From contig NC_081828.1 of NCBI RefSeq assembly GCF_030867095.1, forward strand, positions 15,001 through 79,000: a DNA stretch of 64,000 nucleotides, given 5' to 3'. The stretch's first letter is position 1. Every line of letters starts with the position of its first letter. Below the pieces are notes generated by a model. That model was not told the origin of the DNA. It ran no database searches and saw only the letters and a program-made list of their open reading frames with translations. The position numbers were made by a program, and so were the translations under genes. The stretch comes from Alligator mississippiensis (lineage: Eukaryota; Chordata; Crocodylia; Alligatoridae). Positions 30,535 to 42,518 of this stretch are shown here, piece by piece.

Positions 30535-31497
30535 TCAAACTACACAGGCTCTAATTACAGCAATTATTAGGATAAAAACCAAGAAGATTCCTAATCCCCA
30601 TAAAATGTATTCTAAGATATACCTTCTCCACATTCCTAAAGTTGAGGCAATCCATTCTATTACTGACCAACTTCGCAAAGAGTTTACCTGTCGTGCTGTG
30701 TCTCGAATTGTTTCTACTGCAGCAGTTATGTTGTCAGAGTGGTCAGGAATATAGGTGCAGCAGGGTCCTCCTGTGATTAAAGCACATACCCCTCCTTCTC
30801 TAGCTAACAAATAGTCTAAAGCTAACTGATTTTCTAAAGTCATAGCATGGTTGCAAGAAGCCTGGTCTTGCAATAATTCAATGCCCTCTGCTGTGCTATT
30901 GGCAATAAGTTCTAATACACGTGCTAGTTGATTGATGCGGTAGTATGAGGATCTCTGGGACAAGGTACTGAACCGTCTCTGTAAATGGTATAGTTAACAT
31001 ACAAACAACTTGGCTTTGCAAAGGAGCTGTATATGCAAGACATGATACAGCCGTGACTCCAAGCCCAAGTTTTATTAGGGGCGGAGCATCGGATAGAACC
31101 TTCCATACATTGCCATACATAAGGACGCTGCAAGGAACTGCAGGGAGCAGACACATCCCAGGGGATGTAACCTTTCTTTTCAGCTTCTTTAGCCCCCACT
31201 GCAGTATTGTTAGGCCAGATTAAGTGTGTGGCATTAATGCTTAGTTTACAACCTGGTTGCCATCCTAAAAATCTCTTTTCCTGTTCCACGAGGATTTTCC
31301 CAACACCTGGGCAGATAACATGATGTCTGAAAGTACTTTCTCTTTAAAATAAGGATTGTCCTGCCAGGTACTTATGCCAGCTCTATCCGTATCAACCCAC
31401 TCTGTATTAGAAAAAATCCCTTCCCAAGGGATTAAAGGATAGCGTGGAAAGTTAGTAGAAGGAGGCTGTGTACCACATATCCAACCATTACACATAT
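30535..31497 (-). pseudogene. env remnant of the old ERV
   Basis: Three overlapping frames in different registers carry envelope pieces. An SU part lies at about 30924-31497 and a TM part at 30535-30963. TM shows LDYLLAREGGVCAL followed by a CX7CC cysteine cluster and a hydrophobic membrane anchor (IFLVFILIIAVI). The known gamma-type cluster is CX6CC, so the spacing here has one extra residue. Frame changes near 30940 and 31280 break the gene, and no complete product is possible. Confidence 0.85.
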
Positions 31498-32009
31498 TTT
31501 AGGGCCTGTGCTATAGCTATAGTGGAAGTCAGGTAAGTATTATCTTTCCACTGGTCTTCCTGTTCTGTATCACTTTCCCATAAACAGCTGTGGTGTTTTA
31601 TCCATCGACAGCAATAATCCTGTTAGGATAGCCCAGTGAAATGCCATTATTAACTTATAACCTTCCCTGCGTCTACAGTGAAATACAAACACAAAGTATT
31701 ACAAGAAAGATAATACAAAGCAAGCTTAATACACGTATCATTTCTATTAAGGAGTCTGAACGGTCCACGATTCTCCGATTCTTTCTAGCCACAAAGGCGG
31801 AACAGCAGCTGACCGGTCATTACTTGCCGATACCATGTTTGAGGTGACCGCGATGAATCCAGCCCTCTTTCTCGGCGATTTTCACAGCAGCGTGTATAGG
31901 CGGTTTTTCGACGATGTTGTTTTACCCAAACTCAGCGTCTTGATTGATAGGGGTGAAGGTTACAGTCCAGGGGTACCGGCTGAACCAAAGCAGCTGACCT
32001 GTGTAAACA
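31498..32009. other. Degenerate pol/env junction of the old ERV
   Basis: Between the integrase and SU remnants. No frame of useful length continues. It presumably holds the decayed integrase C-terminus and env leader. Confidence 0.45.
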
Positions 32010-33445
32010 CTAGAGAGACTCCTGTAAGGATAAAACATAACTAATTAAAGCTTCATCTCCGCCAAGTAAGCTAACATGCAGATTTTCCCATCTCCTATAT
32101 AACAGGAGTGTGACCAAACAACAACTCATAGGGGGACAAGGTTGAGAGGCCATTTGGGTTTTGTTCTTATAGCGAACAGCACCATTGGTAAAGCATCTGA
32201 CCATTTCAATTTGGTTTAGGAGCAGACCTCTCCTAAAAGGGATTTTATACCGATTCATACTCTCTACCTGACCCGAGGACTGAGGGTGATAGGGTGTGCG
32301 GAAGTACGTTATTATTCCAAAAACTCTGTAAACTTCTTTTAAAACAGTTTCTGTAAAGTGAGTTCCTCGGTCAGAGTTTATTCCTCCTGGAATGCCGAAA
32401 TGTGGGATGATGTCTTTTATTAAGTGTTTAGCTACTGCTACTGAATCTGCTTCTCGAGTGGGGAAAGCTTCTGGCCATCCTGTTAGTTGATCTACCACTA
32501 CTAGGCAGTGCTTGAAATTTCAAGCTTTGAGCACATCCATGTCATTTTTCAAAGGGTAAATAGGCCCATGGTCAGGCCCCTTGCAATTTTATGTGTCCTA
32601 TCTATTTGTTGAAGGCTCTGCACTCTGAACATTGCAAAGTTATTCGGGCAGCTTCTAGATGTATACCTGGAGCAAACCAGGTGGAGAGGACCTGTTCTGC
32701 TATTTCTCCTTTTCCCCAAATGGCTGCATCTGTGGGCATCCTGAGCCAGAGTTCGGAGCAAGGTGCGAGGAGCAATTGGTCTACCGTCTGGCACACGTCA
32801 CACTGCATCGTTTCCTTGCGCAGCTTCCCACTTTTGGACCCATATAGATACTTCATCCCCTGGGACTTTGTCATAAATCACAGACAAGGGTGGAAGAACT
32901 ACTTGAGATGCAAGGAGACTTTCGTTGGTTTGTAGTGCAGCGGCTCTAGCTGCAGCATCTGCAAGATGCTTTCCTTTAGCAATGTCAGTATCTTCTCTGG
33001 AATGTCTGGGACAATGCATTACCGCTATATCACCTGGTAACACGACAGCCTCTAGCAGTTCTTGGACTTCGGTGGCATTGCTGATTACAGGATCAGAGGA
33101 CGTGATAAAACCTCTTTGTCGCCAGAACTCTCCTAGCGCGTGACAGATACCAAAAGCATATTTAGAGTCAGTATAGATAGTGACCCTGGAGGCTGTGGCC
33201 AATTTGCATGCTCATCGGAGTGCCGCTAGCTCAGCAGCCTGGGCGTTGGTCCCTGCTGGCAGAGGTTCTGCTGTAGTAGGAGAGCTTGCACTGAATGAGA
33301 TACTTGAACCACAAGAGTGTCCTAACACTAAATCTTGAGCCTTTTGAACTAGCACGGTGGCAGCAGCAACTCCTCTAAGACAAGGACTGCTGCCCTTGCT
33401 ACAGGATCTAACTGAGCAGAATAGTATGCTATGGGACAATCAGAA
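32010..33445 (-). pseudogene. pol remnant (RNase H and integrase) of the old ERV
   Basis: The integrase core is readable at 32010-32498 (VDQLTGWPEAF, SDRGTHF, SSGQVE, carrying the D, D and E positions). The integrase N-terminal region lies at 32549-32874, and RNase H at 32798-33202 with IYTDSKYAFG. The RT connection region is at 33212-33439. Adjacent pieces lie in different frames, and several stops are present. Confidence 0.85.
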
Positions 33446-33780
33446 ACTCCCCATGGCTGAGTTAAGACACCTGAAGCAATGCCTTTATTCTCATGAGTAA
33501 ATAGGGTGAAGGGTTTCTGGTCTGTAGTTTATAGAGTAGATTTCTTCCAAGGAGGTGCACTGGAGTTCCTTCAGCTAATAGGAAAGCATGAATAGTGGTC
33601 AAGGGTCCTATCTGCACTTGTGTTTCAGCACCACGAGGCACTTGCATAGATTTTCCAATTACTCTCATAATCTTTTCAGATCCTGAGACTGCAATTCCCG
33701 CCCTTTCTGGAGATTCTCCCAGTGAGGACAGATCTGCTCCTCTATCTATAAGACATTTATAAATTTTCCTGCTATTTGAA
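33446..33780 (-). pseudogene. Protease remnant fused to the RT tail by deletion
   Basis: Protease-region sequence (TIHAFLLAEGTPVHLLGRN) is followed, near 33522-33532, directly by sequence of the RT thumb/connection region. By comparison with the complete pol at 42689-46447, about 1 kb coding for nearly all of the RT palm and fingers is missing. A frame change occurs at the junction. Confidence 0.75.
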
Positions 33781-35021
33781 GTGGTACATAAGGGGATGAA
33801 GGGGCGCAGGTATACTCAAAAGAGGAAGATTCCCCTAGATACATCATGTGGAACAGCCGCCCCCTTATTTCACTGGGGAGTCATCTATATCTTGTTGCAA
33901 ACCCTGGACCCAGGGATCTGTAGGATCGGTGCTCGCAGCCCGGTTGTTTCCCTGGCTTCCCCCCTTTCTTCCTCCATAAGGGGCAAGTCCCTTAGGGCGG
34001 TTTGGGCGTTCTCGTCTCCAATGCCCCAATTGTTTACGATAATTGCACACATCATTGGGGGGCAGGTTGATTCATATCTACCCATGTGGGGTTGTGTGTG
34101 TGTCTGAATGTGAATGTCAGGGTACTTGCCTGTGTGCCACAGACACTTGGATTCTGTACATGTGTGCTAGACTGTGTGCGCAGGAGCACACATGCATGTG
34201 TCAGACACCTGGGTTCTGTGTGTGTGTGAGCATGCGCATGTGTCACAGGCACCTGGGCTCTGGGTGCGTGTGCGAGACTGAACATGCGTGTGTGCGAGGC
34301 TGCACATTTGTGTGCAAGTGTCACAGACACCTGTTGGGGCACGTGTATATTGCAGTGTGTTTTGGGGTTCTGTGCCGGCGCATGTCTGTAAGGGACTCTG
34401 AGCAGGCGTGACTGCATCTGTGATGGGGAGTGTGCACATGTGATTACACGTGTACAAGAGCAGGTGTATGACCTGATTCAAAGGCTACCTAGTATGTCCT
34501 GCTATGGGACTGAAAGTAGGCTCCGAGGATGCAGGTACAGACCCTGACACTCCTGTTACGGGAGGAGAGGAGCCTGATGGACGGGTAAAAGGTGCCGGAA
34601 GGGCCACGGCCGAAGCGGCCAGGTTTATTACGGCCGGTCCCCTAGTCACCGGTGGTGGCATAGTGGGAGAATAAGAGGGAGGAGACACCGCAGACATTGT
34701 TGAGCTGCCAGAAGTAATCAGGTTGTTTTTTTTCTCTGCAGAATTAAATCCATCAAAATCACACCAGAGATACCAATAATCCATTTGTCGGGGATCGGGT
34801 TCCTCTAGGAACCCCCTGAGGTACCTTAATTTATCTACACCGAGGGATCCCAACACTGGCCACTAAAGTTCAGGGTTTTCATAAGTGTAGCCAGGCCAGA
34901 CACTAGTGCATAAGACTATAGCACGCTTCTTACTCAATTGGCCATGTCCAGATAACTTATTCCAGTTGCTTAACAATTCTCCAAGAGGACTACTAGCGGG
35001 AATTGACTGTTTCTGTCCCAT
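33781..35021 (-). pseudogene. gag remnant of the old ERV
   Basis: The probable start at 35021 reads MGQKQSIPAS, a myristoylation-type gag N-terminus. An in-frame TAG lies just before the 34485-34856 block. That block has a proline-rich stretch (VSPPSYSPTMPPP) with PPSY, a late-domain-like motif. The capsid region is largely replaced by a TG-rich minisatellite (34085-34475). A basic nucleocapsid-like piece lies at 33865-34085. Confidence 0.75.
34085..34475. repeat. TG-rich minisatellite inside old ERV gag
   Basis: Imperfect tandem words of the type GTGTGTGTGAGCATG and GTCACAGACACCTGGGTTCTG, with a period near 45-70 bases. It interrupts the ERV gag region and has displaced most of the capsid coding sequence. 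Confidence 0.8.
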
Positions 35022-35505
35022 CGTCACTCTTGGCAGATGTCCCTTTCCCGGATGACCCGATATACTATAAAGCTCCCCAAAAACCCTGCTTTCTTGGCTG
35101 CCCTAGACCTAACCAATCTGGAAAGGCAGGCTCTAGGATGCCCCAAACAGGTTGGAGGACTTATCCAGTTAAAAGGTCAGAAACAGAGACGGTTCCTCAG
35201 TGCGCGAATGGAGACATAAAACACGCCACACAGATTTATCGGCTCAAAGGAGTCAAACGGGCAACTAACTAAAATTGCCTGTGTGCCCAGGTTTGAGGAA
35301 CCGGAGAACAGACTGGCCTATAACACATTAGACAAGACATACACAACATATAAAAGACCACACCATGCCAGTAAAATTGAAGGAGTCACCTTATCGTCCC
35401 GCCGTGTCTGCAGCCTCAACCCAAGACTCCCGTGGTGAACTCACCTCTGTTACGGCCGGCCGGAGGTTGGGTTTAGGCGGCAGCGGCAGCGCGACGAGCT
35501 GGGTG

Positions 35506-35523
35506 CTCCTGGCTGGCTCCCCA
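35506..35523 (-). other. Primer binding site, tRNA-Arg-like (old ERV)
   Basis: The plus strand reads CTCCTGGCTGGCTCCCCA, five bases before the 5' LTR. This equals the 3' end of vertebrate tRNA-Arg(ACG) plus CCA except for one base. The position is right for a primer site. Confidence 0.65.
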
Positions 35524-35528
35524 AATTG

Positions 35529-35949
35529 TGAGAGAAATTGTCTGACCAGGCTCCCAGTCTGGTAAGGGAACACCTGCAGACTCTCTTAACCCGAACAGGG
35601 CTCGTTTCCCAGCTGAGACTCCAATAAGGAGGAGACGAGGGTGTGGTCTTCTCAGTTTATTCAGCCAAAGGTCCCCCGTCCTCGTAAGGGCAGAGAGACC
35701 CCCGACTGCAACTCAACACATAGATTTATAAACTCTGGTTCCATAAGCTCCTTCATAACGCATGCGCAAAATTCAGAGGAAATCACCAAGATGGCTTGGC
35801 TTTACTCGCCCCACACGGTTGGGCCCAATCACCTTGTTTGCCCGCCTATATTGACAGATCATGGCAATCTTACTGCAAGGTTGCATCAGCCAGCATTGAC
35901 CAAAGGTCATACAAAGGTCACATGGATTTTCCAACAATAGTTTCTAACC
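35529..35949 (-). repeat. 5' LTR of the old ERV
   Basis: Collinear with 29884-30304, with many substitutions and small indels. It keeps the TGAGAGAAATTGTCTG end next to the primer site. The outer end is slightly altered compared with the other LTR. Confidence 0.85.
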
Positions 35950-36276
35950 TAAGTAACAGTAACATTATGATATGTTAGCAAAAACTTGCACAGTACTAGA
36001 TACTTCTTAAGGACACGATCACTATACTTAGAACAATGGCTTCTTCCTCTTATCTTGTTCCTTGCTGTATCTGGTTTACAGCACACAGACACAGATTCAC
36101 TTGCTGCATTTTACTCAGAAAATGGTCAACACAGTTAAAATGATTACTTAACATAAGCAAAGACTTAGCTATCATTCTGCCTTGCGGTCAGCGCCATTGC
36201 TGGGCCACAGGTCATGCCTTGTATTCAGCTGCAAAGCTAATACTTCTTAATAATCTAAATTATTGTTAACCTAACA
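35950..36276 (-). mobile_element. Partial solo LTR, minus orientation
   Basis: On the minus strand this starts TGTTAGGTTAAC at 36276 and is similar to the U3 of the LTR at 28561-29120, with shared words such as AATTTAGATTATTAA and GGCATGACCTGTGGCC. The R-U5 part is missing next to the old ERV, so the ERV probably inserted into or recombined with it. Confidence 0.55.
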
Positions 36277-36311
36277 GTATGCTATCAGAAAACTATTTCA
36301 TTTCAGGGTAA
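36272..36311. repeat. 40-base direct repeat of 28565-28603
   Basis: The AACAGTATGCTATCAG to TTTCAGGGTAA segment repeats, with about three differences, the start of the LTR at 28561. The two copies flank the whole 7.7-kb ERV-bearing block in direct orientation. Confidence 0.6.
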
Positions 36312-39300
36312 TAACAAACATGCTCACCACACCACTGCTCAGGGACCAAACCAGACAACCACCCCGCCCCAGCCAAACACACACTGCTACGACAGGCTCC
36401 CAGCCCTGCAGGACACTGTAAACATGGCAGCCAGGCAGAATAAAACCCATTGCTCTGACCCAGCAGAACCAGCACCCCAACACCAACAAGAACCCTGCAC
36501 AAGCACGTCCAAAACCTCCAACCCCCCAGCACTGCAATTCTCAACCTCACTAGCACAGAAGCCACAGAGGCAGCCCGGGCCCCGCGCCCGGCCGGCCCTC
36601 CTGCTTCCATGCTAGCTGGCTCAAACCTTGCTGTGCTCAACAGTTGGAAGCTCTGGGCCTGCTTGGCCAGCGGTTCCTGCGAGTGTCTGGGTGCTGCTCC
36701 AACTGCAGGGTCACAGGAATGGATTTCACCTCTGGTCACCCTAGGTCCACCACAGCACACACAAACTGACCCAAACATACTACTTCCAAAACCCCTGGCT
36801 CCAGGATCATAAAGCTGAGGACACTCCCAATCCCACCCCACACCCCCACGCACAATCCCAATACAGAAGGGACATTCCACATAGTGGGCAACATCCTGCC
36901 GGTCCGTGTCTGTCATCCAACACCGGCCCACAGCTCTTCCACGATGCAGTCCTCTCACCTACTTGCCTCCATGCAGGCCAGGACCCTAGCAAGAACACAG
37001 AACACACTTTCAGCACAAGGGAAGCAAGGCATCCCAACACCACCAGCCACTGGGCTCCGGCAATTTGTTCCACTTGCAGCCAGGGAGCCGCCTCGACAAG
37101 GCAACTGCAGGCTCCGCCACGCAGCCGCTACCGAGAGGCTCCAGCCCCAAGAGTCAAATACACGCCGTACCTGGCCACACGGCTCCTTTTCCAGGCCTCC
37201 GGTCATTGCAGCCCATCCTCCTCACCACACAGGGAGCAGCAATCCAACATCTACAGACACAGAGGGGAAAAAAAAAAAAGAAAACCCCTCAAATATAAAT
37301 GCACAGCTAGATGCATCAAAAGACAAGGAAACCCCCCCCCCCACACCAATGAAAATGCCCATGGAAAAAGCTCCCCGCAAAACAGGACAATGCCCCACAC
37401 GGCTCACACCACAAGTCTCCCAGCTCTGACTGGCACAGCCACATGACTCCATGCAAGGGGACATCAAGTAACCTCCCGATTCCTCCAACGTGCCCACAGC
37501 ACCAAGTCTGGGGATCTTCACCGTGAACCCAACACCTCATCCCACACCACAGGAGCCAGCAAAGCAACACACAGCTGCACCCTCCCTTCCCCAAAACAAT
37601 AAGACATTTATTAACACTTGCAGAGCACTGAGACTACAGCACCCCCCCACCCCCCACATAGGGCGCACACAGCAACCCACATGCCCACCAAGGAGACACA
37701 AAGCATTAAGACCCCTCTGAACTCCCCCCCCAATTAAGAGGGCAGAACTTCAGCACCACAGAAAAGTCCCCTCCTTTCAGTCCGGCAAAGAAAAAGACAG
37801 GCAGCAGTGAATTCAGGCACAGTGAACAAAGATGAGACAGGCAGAAACCAGACAAACCATTCCCACAACTGCAAAGGCCCTCTCGCAACAGCAACAGCCA
37901 CGCCAACACAAACCCAATCGTCTGGCCCAAAACAACCTACAAGTGCAAGACCAACACCCAAGTGCCACAGGCAAGCACAGTCTGAGAAGCCTAAATACAC
38001 CCTGTGGCCAACGGCAGGAGCGCACAACCCTTCCCTCTACAGGACCGTCACCAGAACCACCGAGGGAGGCCAAGAGATGCTCCCCCCAAGCCCGCTCAAA
38101 TCCACCTCCCAACTTCCACGGACCAAATGTCTCGCACCGCTCTGATTCAGATCTCACCTATCGCAGGCTCCACGCAGCAAGGCTTCCAGCCCAGGGCCAC
38201 CGCACGGGCAGAAGTCTCACGCCGGGCAACCGCAAAGCGAATGCGCCGACATCCGTTTCTTTCACCAGCTTCTTCAGGTCACAGGCGCTATGTCTCCACC
38301 TCTTCTTCCCGATGCCCACTTAGGAGCCTCGAGCCTCAGCCAGATGACTCCCGTACATGTCACCAAAACAAAAATAAATTAGGAAAAGTCACGCGGCACA
38401 CGGGACTCACAGCCCTGAGGGCAAAAGCAACCCCCGAGAATCCAACGGCGATACCCCCACTCAGGCTAAACAGGGCACACAGGGTGAAGTCAGACCCCTC
38501 CCCGAGGTGGAAACCATTTTAGGTGGCAGGAAAAAAACCCACCACAGCCTTCCCTCCAGTCCTGACAAAAGCAGAAAAAGAACAAGTGCTGCAGACATTT
38601 TGCAAAGAGGTAGAGAGACACCAGTGAAAACCCCCAGGCACACAGGACATAGCACTGTTCCCAAGACTGAAGGGAGGCCTGTAGCAACAGCAAGTCAGGG
38701 GCACGAATGCAAACCCAGAGCTCACCCTCAACACACCCCAGAGAGGGGCCAGGCCTGCACCCCAAATGCCAGGGATGAGCCCGGATCAAACGCCCCACAA
38801 GCTCCTTAGACATCCGTCATTTCTCCTATACGTGGAGTCCGACAGACTCGGACCGGCCGGCCCAGCCCTACACCAGATTTCACAGCAGCCCTGGCCAAAA
38901 AAGCCCCCCGCTCGACTTGTTGCCCTGGAAGCAAAAAGTTCAGGAGGCTATCGCAAACCAGGGCCGTCCTACCCCACCCACACCGCCCCCAAACAACATA
39001 CAGCCACCACCCAACCCCCTTCCCACAAACCACTCCCCCATCCCTTTTCTACCTCCATCCTGCCTGTGTGCTATACGACTCTCCTGGCTCACATACTTCA
39101 CGCCTGACCAAGGCCTCTGGGACAGGGGAAAAACCACACGTGCCTTGTCAGCCCAAAACACGGATGACAAATAGGTGCAAAGCAAAACGTAGGCGGAAGG
39201 TCCTCCCCAAGCCCCAGGCAGATGCAGCCAACCCACCTCACCCACAGACTCAGAGCTCACAAAGGCTTCCCTTGGGCCTGCCTGGGCAGGGTGTTCAACA

Positions 39301-40468
39301 TCCAACCCGAGGAAACATCTACTTCACAGCAACCAGACCGTTTGCAGGACACGGCCACCACAGAGAACACCTCCTCATCACCAACATCTACTGCTCACCA
39401 CAGCCATCTTTGTGGTGCTCCTTCTCCAGCCCTCAGCATGTCACTGCCCCTGCCCCGCTGCTCACGACAGAGCTACAGCACAAGCACCTGTGAACATGCA
39501 CAAGTAAAACCTCGCCAAAATGTGCCAAGGCAAAACCAGGCAGCAACAGCTTCCCCCAAAGCAAGCTCTCACTCATCACATGTTCCATGCACCAATGACA
39601 GGCAGCTCCATGGTTCATGACTTCAAGATGTCTTCTCTTCTTCTGCCCAATCTCCACTTCTCCTCCCTGCCCCAAAAGTCTTGGTAAAAAGACCCCCCGC
39701 TGCAGATAAAGCAGCAATTACCACAAAACAGCACAACTCACAGGCCTCACAGCACTGGCGGCAGGGGCCCCTTCCACCCAAAACCACCCTACTTAGCTCC
39801 CACAAAGCTGACAGGATACAGCAAGATCTGTCTCACAGCTCTCCCCTCCCAACTAAGGGAGGCCATTTACATGTGCGCACACAGGCCTCCCCCTTCACTT
39901 CTGGGAAGAGCAAAGAAAAGGACAAAAGAGACAGAGACAGAAATAGTGCAGTGATGTTGACTCCAAGCCATCCGTGATACCCCCAGACAATTCCCAGAAC
40001 TGAAGCAGGAAGCTGTGGTAATGGCATCAGCAAGGCAAACACCCAATCCTCTGCCCTGCTAGAGCCTAGACAGAGTCAAGATCTGCACCCATGCCAGAAG
40101 CAAACCCTGCTCAAAGGACCAGAAATCGCCCACAATGGAGGGGAACGATTCCCATTCTTTACACCGAGGCAATTGCGGGACTCCCAGGTACACCAGCACA
40201 GCCTTGCACCGGTACAGAGAGGGGCCACCCATGGTGCCACAACCTCCTGCCGGAGCATCGCTGGCCCAGGAGCGTGAAGCTCAGTACACCAGGGACTTGT
40301 CACCCCACCCCACCCCCCTTCCAGAACAAACACACCTTGCACCATCCTCTCTGCCTCCATCTTCCACCCTTCTCTGCTCAAACTTCTCTCCAAGGACCAG
40401 GACCCTGCAAACAGAAATACATTCAACAGCCAGGGAGTCCAACAACGGAAGCAAAGGCACAAAGCTAC
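36312..40468. repeat. A/C-rich macrosatellite, distal diverged part
   Basis: A/C-rich, G-poor sequence with the marker words of the tandem unit seen better at 49459-64000. GAACTGAAGGGAGGCC-type words occur near 38665. A variant of the GGACCAATTTACATGC block lies near 39855, with TTCTGGGAAGAGCAAAG near 39897. AAGATCTGCACCCA lies near 40078. Units are more diverged here. A TTTATTAACA word near 37605 gives AATAAA on the minus strand. Frames are short and not conserved. Confidence 0.75.
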
Positions 40469-40975
40469 TGTCGTGGAAACACACACAGAGTACTTTTGGG
40501 TCAGGTCAGCAGAAGCTTTTATTCAAAAGAAACTACAGCTGTAGGGGGAGTTCCAAAGTGACATGGATTTCCCAAGCACTTGGAAGGGGTCCCCCCCCAA
40601 GAGCAAAATCAGGAGGCTTATATACTTTTTAACAGTCGCTTACAACTCACGTGATCATATAGTGAAATTAGCATGAAAAGCGGCTATATTACTTCATTAT
40701 TTCTTTGCTGTTATCAGGATGGGAATTATGGGGGAGATAGGGTTAGTTCACAAACCTCCTTCTTGCACCTGGAAATCTACTTTGTACATACTTTTTTTTT
40801 TTTTTTCTACCTTCAAGGCCGCGGTGAGCGAAGCATTTGCAGAAGAGTTACAAAGAACAAACACTTGCCCTTATCTGTTCTACTGTACCGAGCCAGCAAT
40901 TCTACACAAAGCGGTTATGTCATCTTATAACTAAAATAATCAAAGTTTAAGGCATATATTTTTTCTGATTCCACA
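40469..40975 (-). repeat. 3' LTR of the young ERV
   Basis: A 507-base block bounded by TG and CA. In the sense direction, TATATAAG (40618-40625) is followed about 95 bases later by AATAAA (40518-40523), giving U3, R and U5. The polypurine tract (G-run at about 40976-40990 on the sense strand) precedes it. It is identical to the 5' LTR except that it lacks three bases near 40687. Confidence 0.95.
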
Positions 40976-41012
40976 GCCCCCCCCTTTGAGACTATTTAGT
41001 CTCACTTTAGCC

Positions 41013-42518
41013 TTAAATTTCCATTCTCATGAGCCCCTCTATTTCATCATGCAGCCTTTCATGTTTTCTTTCAATCTGCTCACACTTTTGTAACACCATT
41101 ATTCTAGACTCTGCTGTGGGTTTTCTTGCCTTGCTAAAGCTTCCCCTGCTGGCTTTCACGCAGCAGAGGATCAGTTGCATTAAGACATAGAACATTATCA
41201 GAACTATCAAGACAAACAATATTCCATACAGGATTTTCTTGCCAAGGGCCCCGAAATCTGGGAGCCAGGAGGTTAGCCAAGACCACATTTCTTCTAGACC
41301 CCAGTCAGTATTTTCTGAGGCCACTTGATGTAGGACCCTTAACTGATTTCGGATTTTGCGAATGTCAGTTTCGATTCGCATGTCCTGATTGACATAGACA
41401 CAACAGGTGGAGTTTACTAAGGCACATACTCCTCCCTGGGATACCAATAGGTAATCTAGGGCTATGCGGTGTTGTATAGTTACTTGTGAGATCTGGGAGA
41501 TCTCTTTTTGCAGAGCCTGAATTGCATCCGCAGTGGCATTTCCCATAGCTTCCATTGTGGCTGAAATGTTAATTATGGCTAGTTCCAATTCTCTTACTCC
41601 AAGCCACGGTATGAAGGTTCTCACAAATCGATGGAACCCTGTGTTTCTGGTAGCTAAGGGGTTAACCGCCCTTTTCATGTGATGGTTGAAATTTTTTACT
41701 TGTTCCAGATATATTGCACTATGCATTTCGAAACCAGGGATAACACATCCAAGAGTGCATGCCCCCACCCAATTCCAGGGCAAGATTTTATGAGCCCTGT
41801 TTCCGCAGAGCCAGTAAAGGCCTGGGGCAGAAAGGGTACTCAAATCTCGGCAGTTGTTGTGCCCTATCCGGCACTTTCGATTGATATGCATCGTATAGGA
41901 CGGTCCACGTTCAGCTGTTATTCTGCTGGACCGAGATATATTACAAGAAGTAAAATTGGAGTGAATGTAAAATTCTGATCTGTTTGCAATGAGAGCAACA
42001 TGAGGTTCCTTAGAAAAGTTGTAGACCATGAATCCTGTACAATTGAGAGAGGGTACGTTACCCAACAGGATTCCACTGGTGCTACTAGGGCTATAATCTA
42101 GAGTAGCTAGGCAATGAGGGTAGTGTCCTACAGGTGTGGCTTTATTATAAGCTCCGGTGTTGTTGGATCTGTAACAGAAAGGCACCTCTACTCTTGGGGA
42201 GATTATCCAGTTAGCAGGGGCGGCCCTCCATTCTTTAGGAGCGGACCGATGGGCAGCTAACGAGTAGTGTCTAATGAAGCCGCCGTTTATTGTTCCCCAT
42301 TGCTGGAGGGATATTGGTACTCCGATCATTGGGATTCCTTGGTGTAGGTGTGCTGGGCTGTGAGAGCATATCCAGCAGTCACTTTTATTTCCAGCTTGAG
42401 CCACCGCATGGGAGATCTGCAAATACAAATTTTTCTCCCACCCCCCTTGGGTGATACTGAGATACCCAAGTGTGATATATAAGGATATCAGTGCCATTTT
42501 TAGATACAGGAGGGACAA
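41013..42518 (-). CDS. env: env, envelope glycoprotein (young ERV)
   Basis: An intact 501-aa frame. Residues 1-24 form a signal peptide. SU has CWIC at 48-51, the CXXC motif used for SU-TM disulfide linkage in gamma-type envelopes, and several N-glycosylation sites. TM shows LDYLLVSQGGVCAL followed by a CX6CC cluster, heptad-like helices, and a membrane anchor around 430-455 (ILFVLIVLIMFYVL). The cytoplasmic tail is about 45 residues. I see no consensus R-X-K/R-R furin site before the hydrophobic FVRTFIPWLGV region, which is odd for a functional envelope. It lies directly upstream of the 3' LTR. Confidence 0.93.
   Translation of the reverse strand: MSLLYLKMALISLYITLGYLSITQGGWEKNLYLQISHAVAQAGNKSDCWICSHSPAHLHQGIPMIGVPISLQQWGTINGGFIRHYSLAAHRSAPKEWRAAPANWIISPRVEVPFCYRSNNTGAYNKATPVGHYPHCLATLDYSPSSTSGILLGNVPSLNCTGFMVYNFSKEPHVALIANRSEFYIHSNFTSCNISRSSRITAERGPSYTMHINRKCRIGHNNCRDLSTLSAPGLYWLCGNRAHKILPWNWVGACTLGCVIPGFEMHSAIYLEQVKNFNHHMKRAVNPLATRNTGFHRFVRTFIPWLGVRELELAIINISATMEAMGNATADAIQALQKEISQISQVTIQHRIALDYLLVSQGGVCALVNSTCCVYVNQDMRIETDIRKIRNQLRVLHQVASENTDWGLEEMWSWLTSWLPDFGALGKKILYGILFVLIVLIMFYVLMQLILCCVKASRGSFSKARKPTAESRIMVLQKCEQIERKHERLHDEIEGLMRMEI

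Larger units (their letters stand above)
29884..35949 (-). mobile_element. Old endogenous retrovirus, gammaretrovirus-like, defective
   Basis: A provirus on the minus strand with both LTRs, a tRNA-Arg-like primer site and remnants of gag, pro, pol and env in the usual order. The LTRs differ at roughly one base in ten by eye, so the insertion is old. Every gene carries frameshifts or stops, and most of the RT domain is deleted. Target duplication is not evident, and a related solo LTR fragment lies at its right edge. Confidence 0.88.

Noticed and set aside
29884-36276. Target site duplication for the old ERV
   Set aside because: Flanks (CCCCA before, TAAGT after) do not match; the right edge is altered by the neighbouring LTR.
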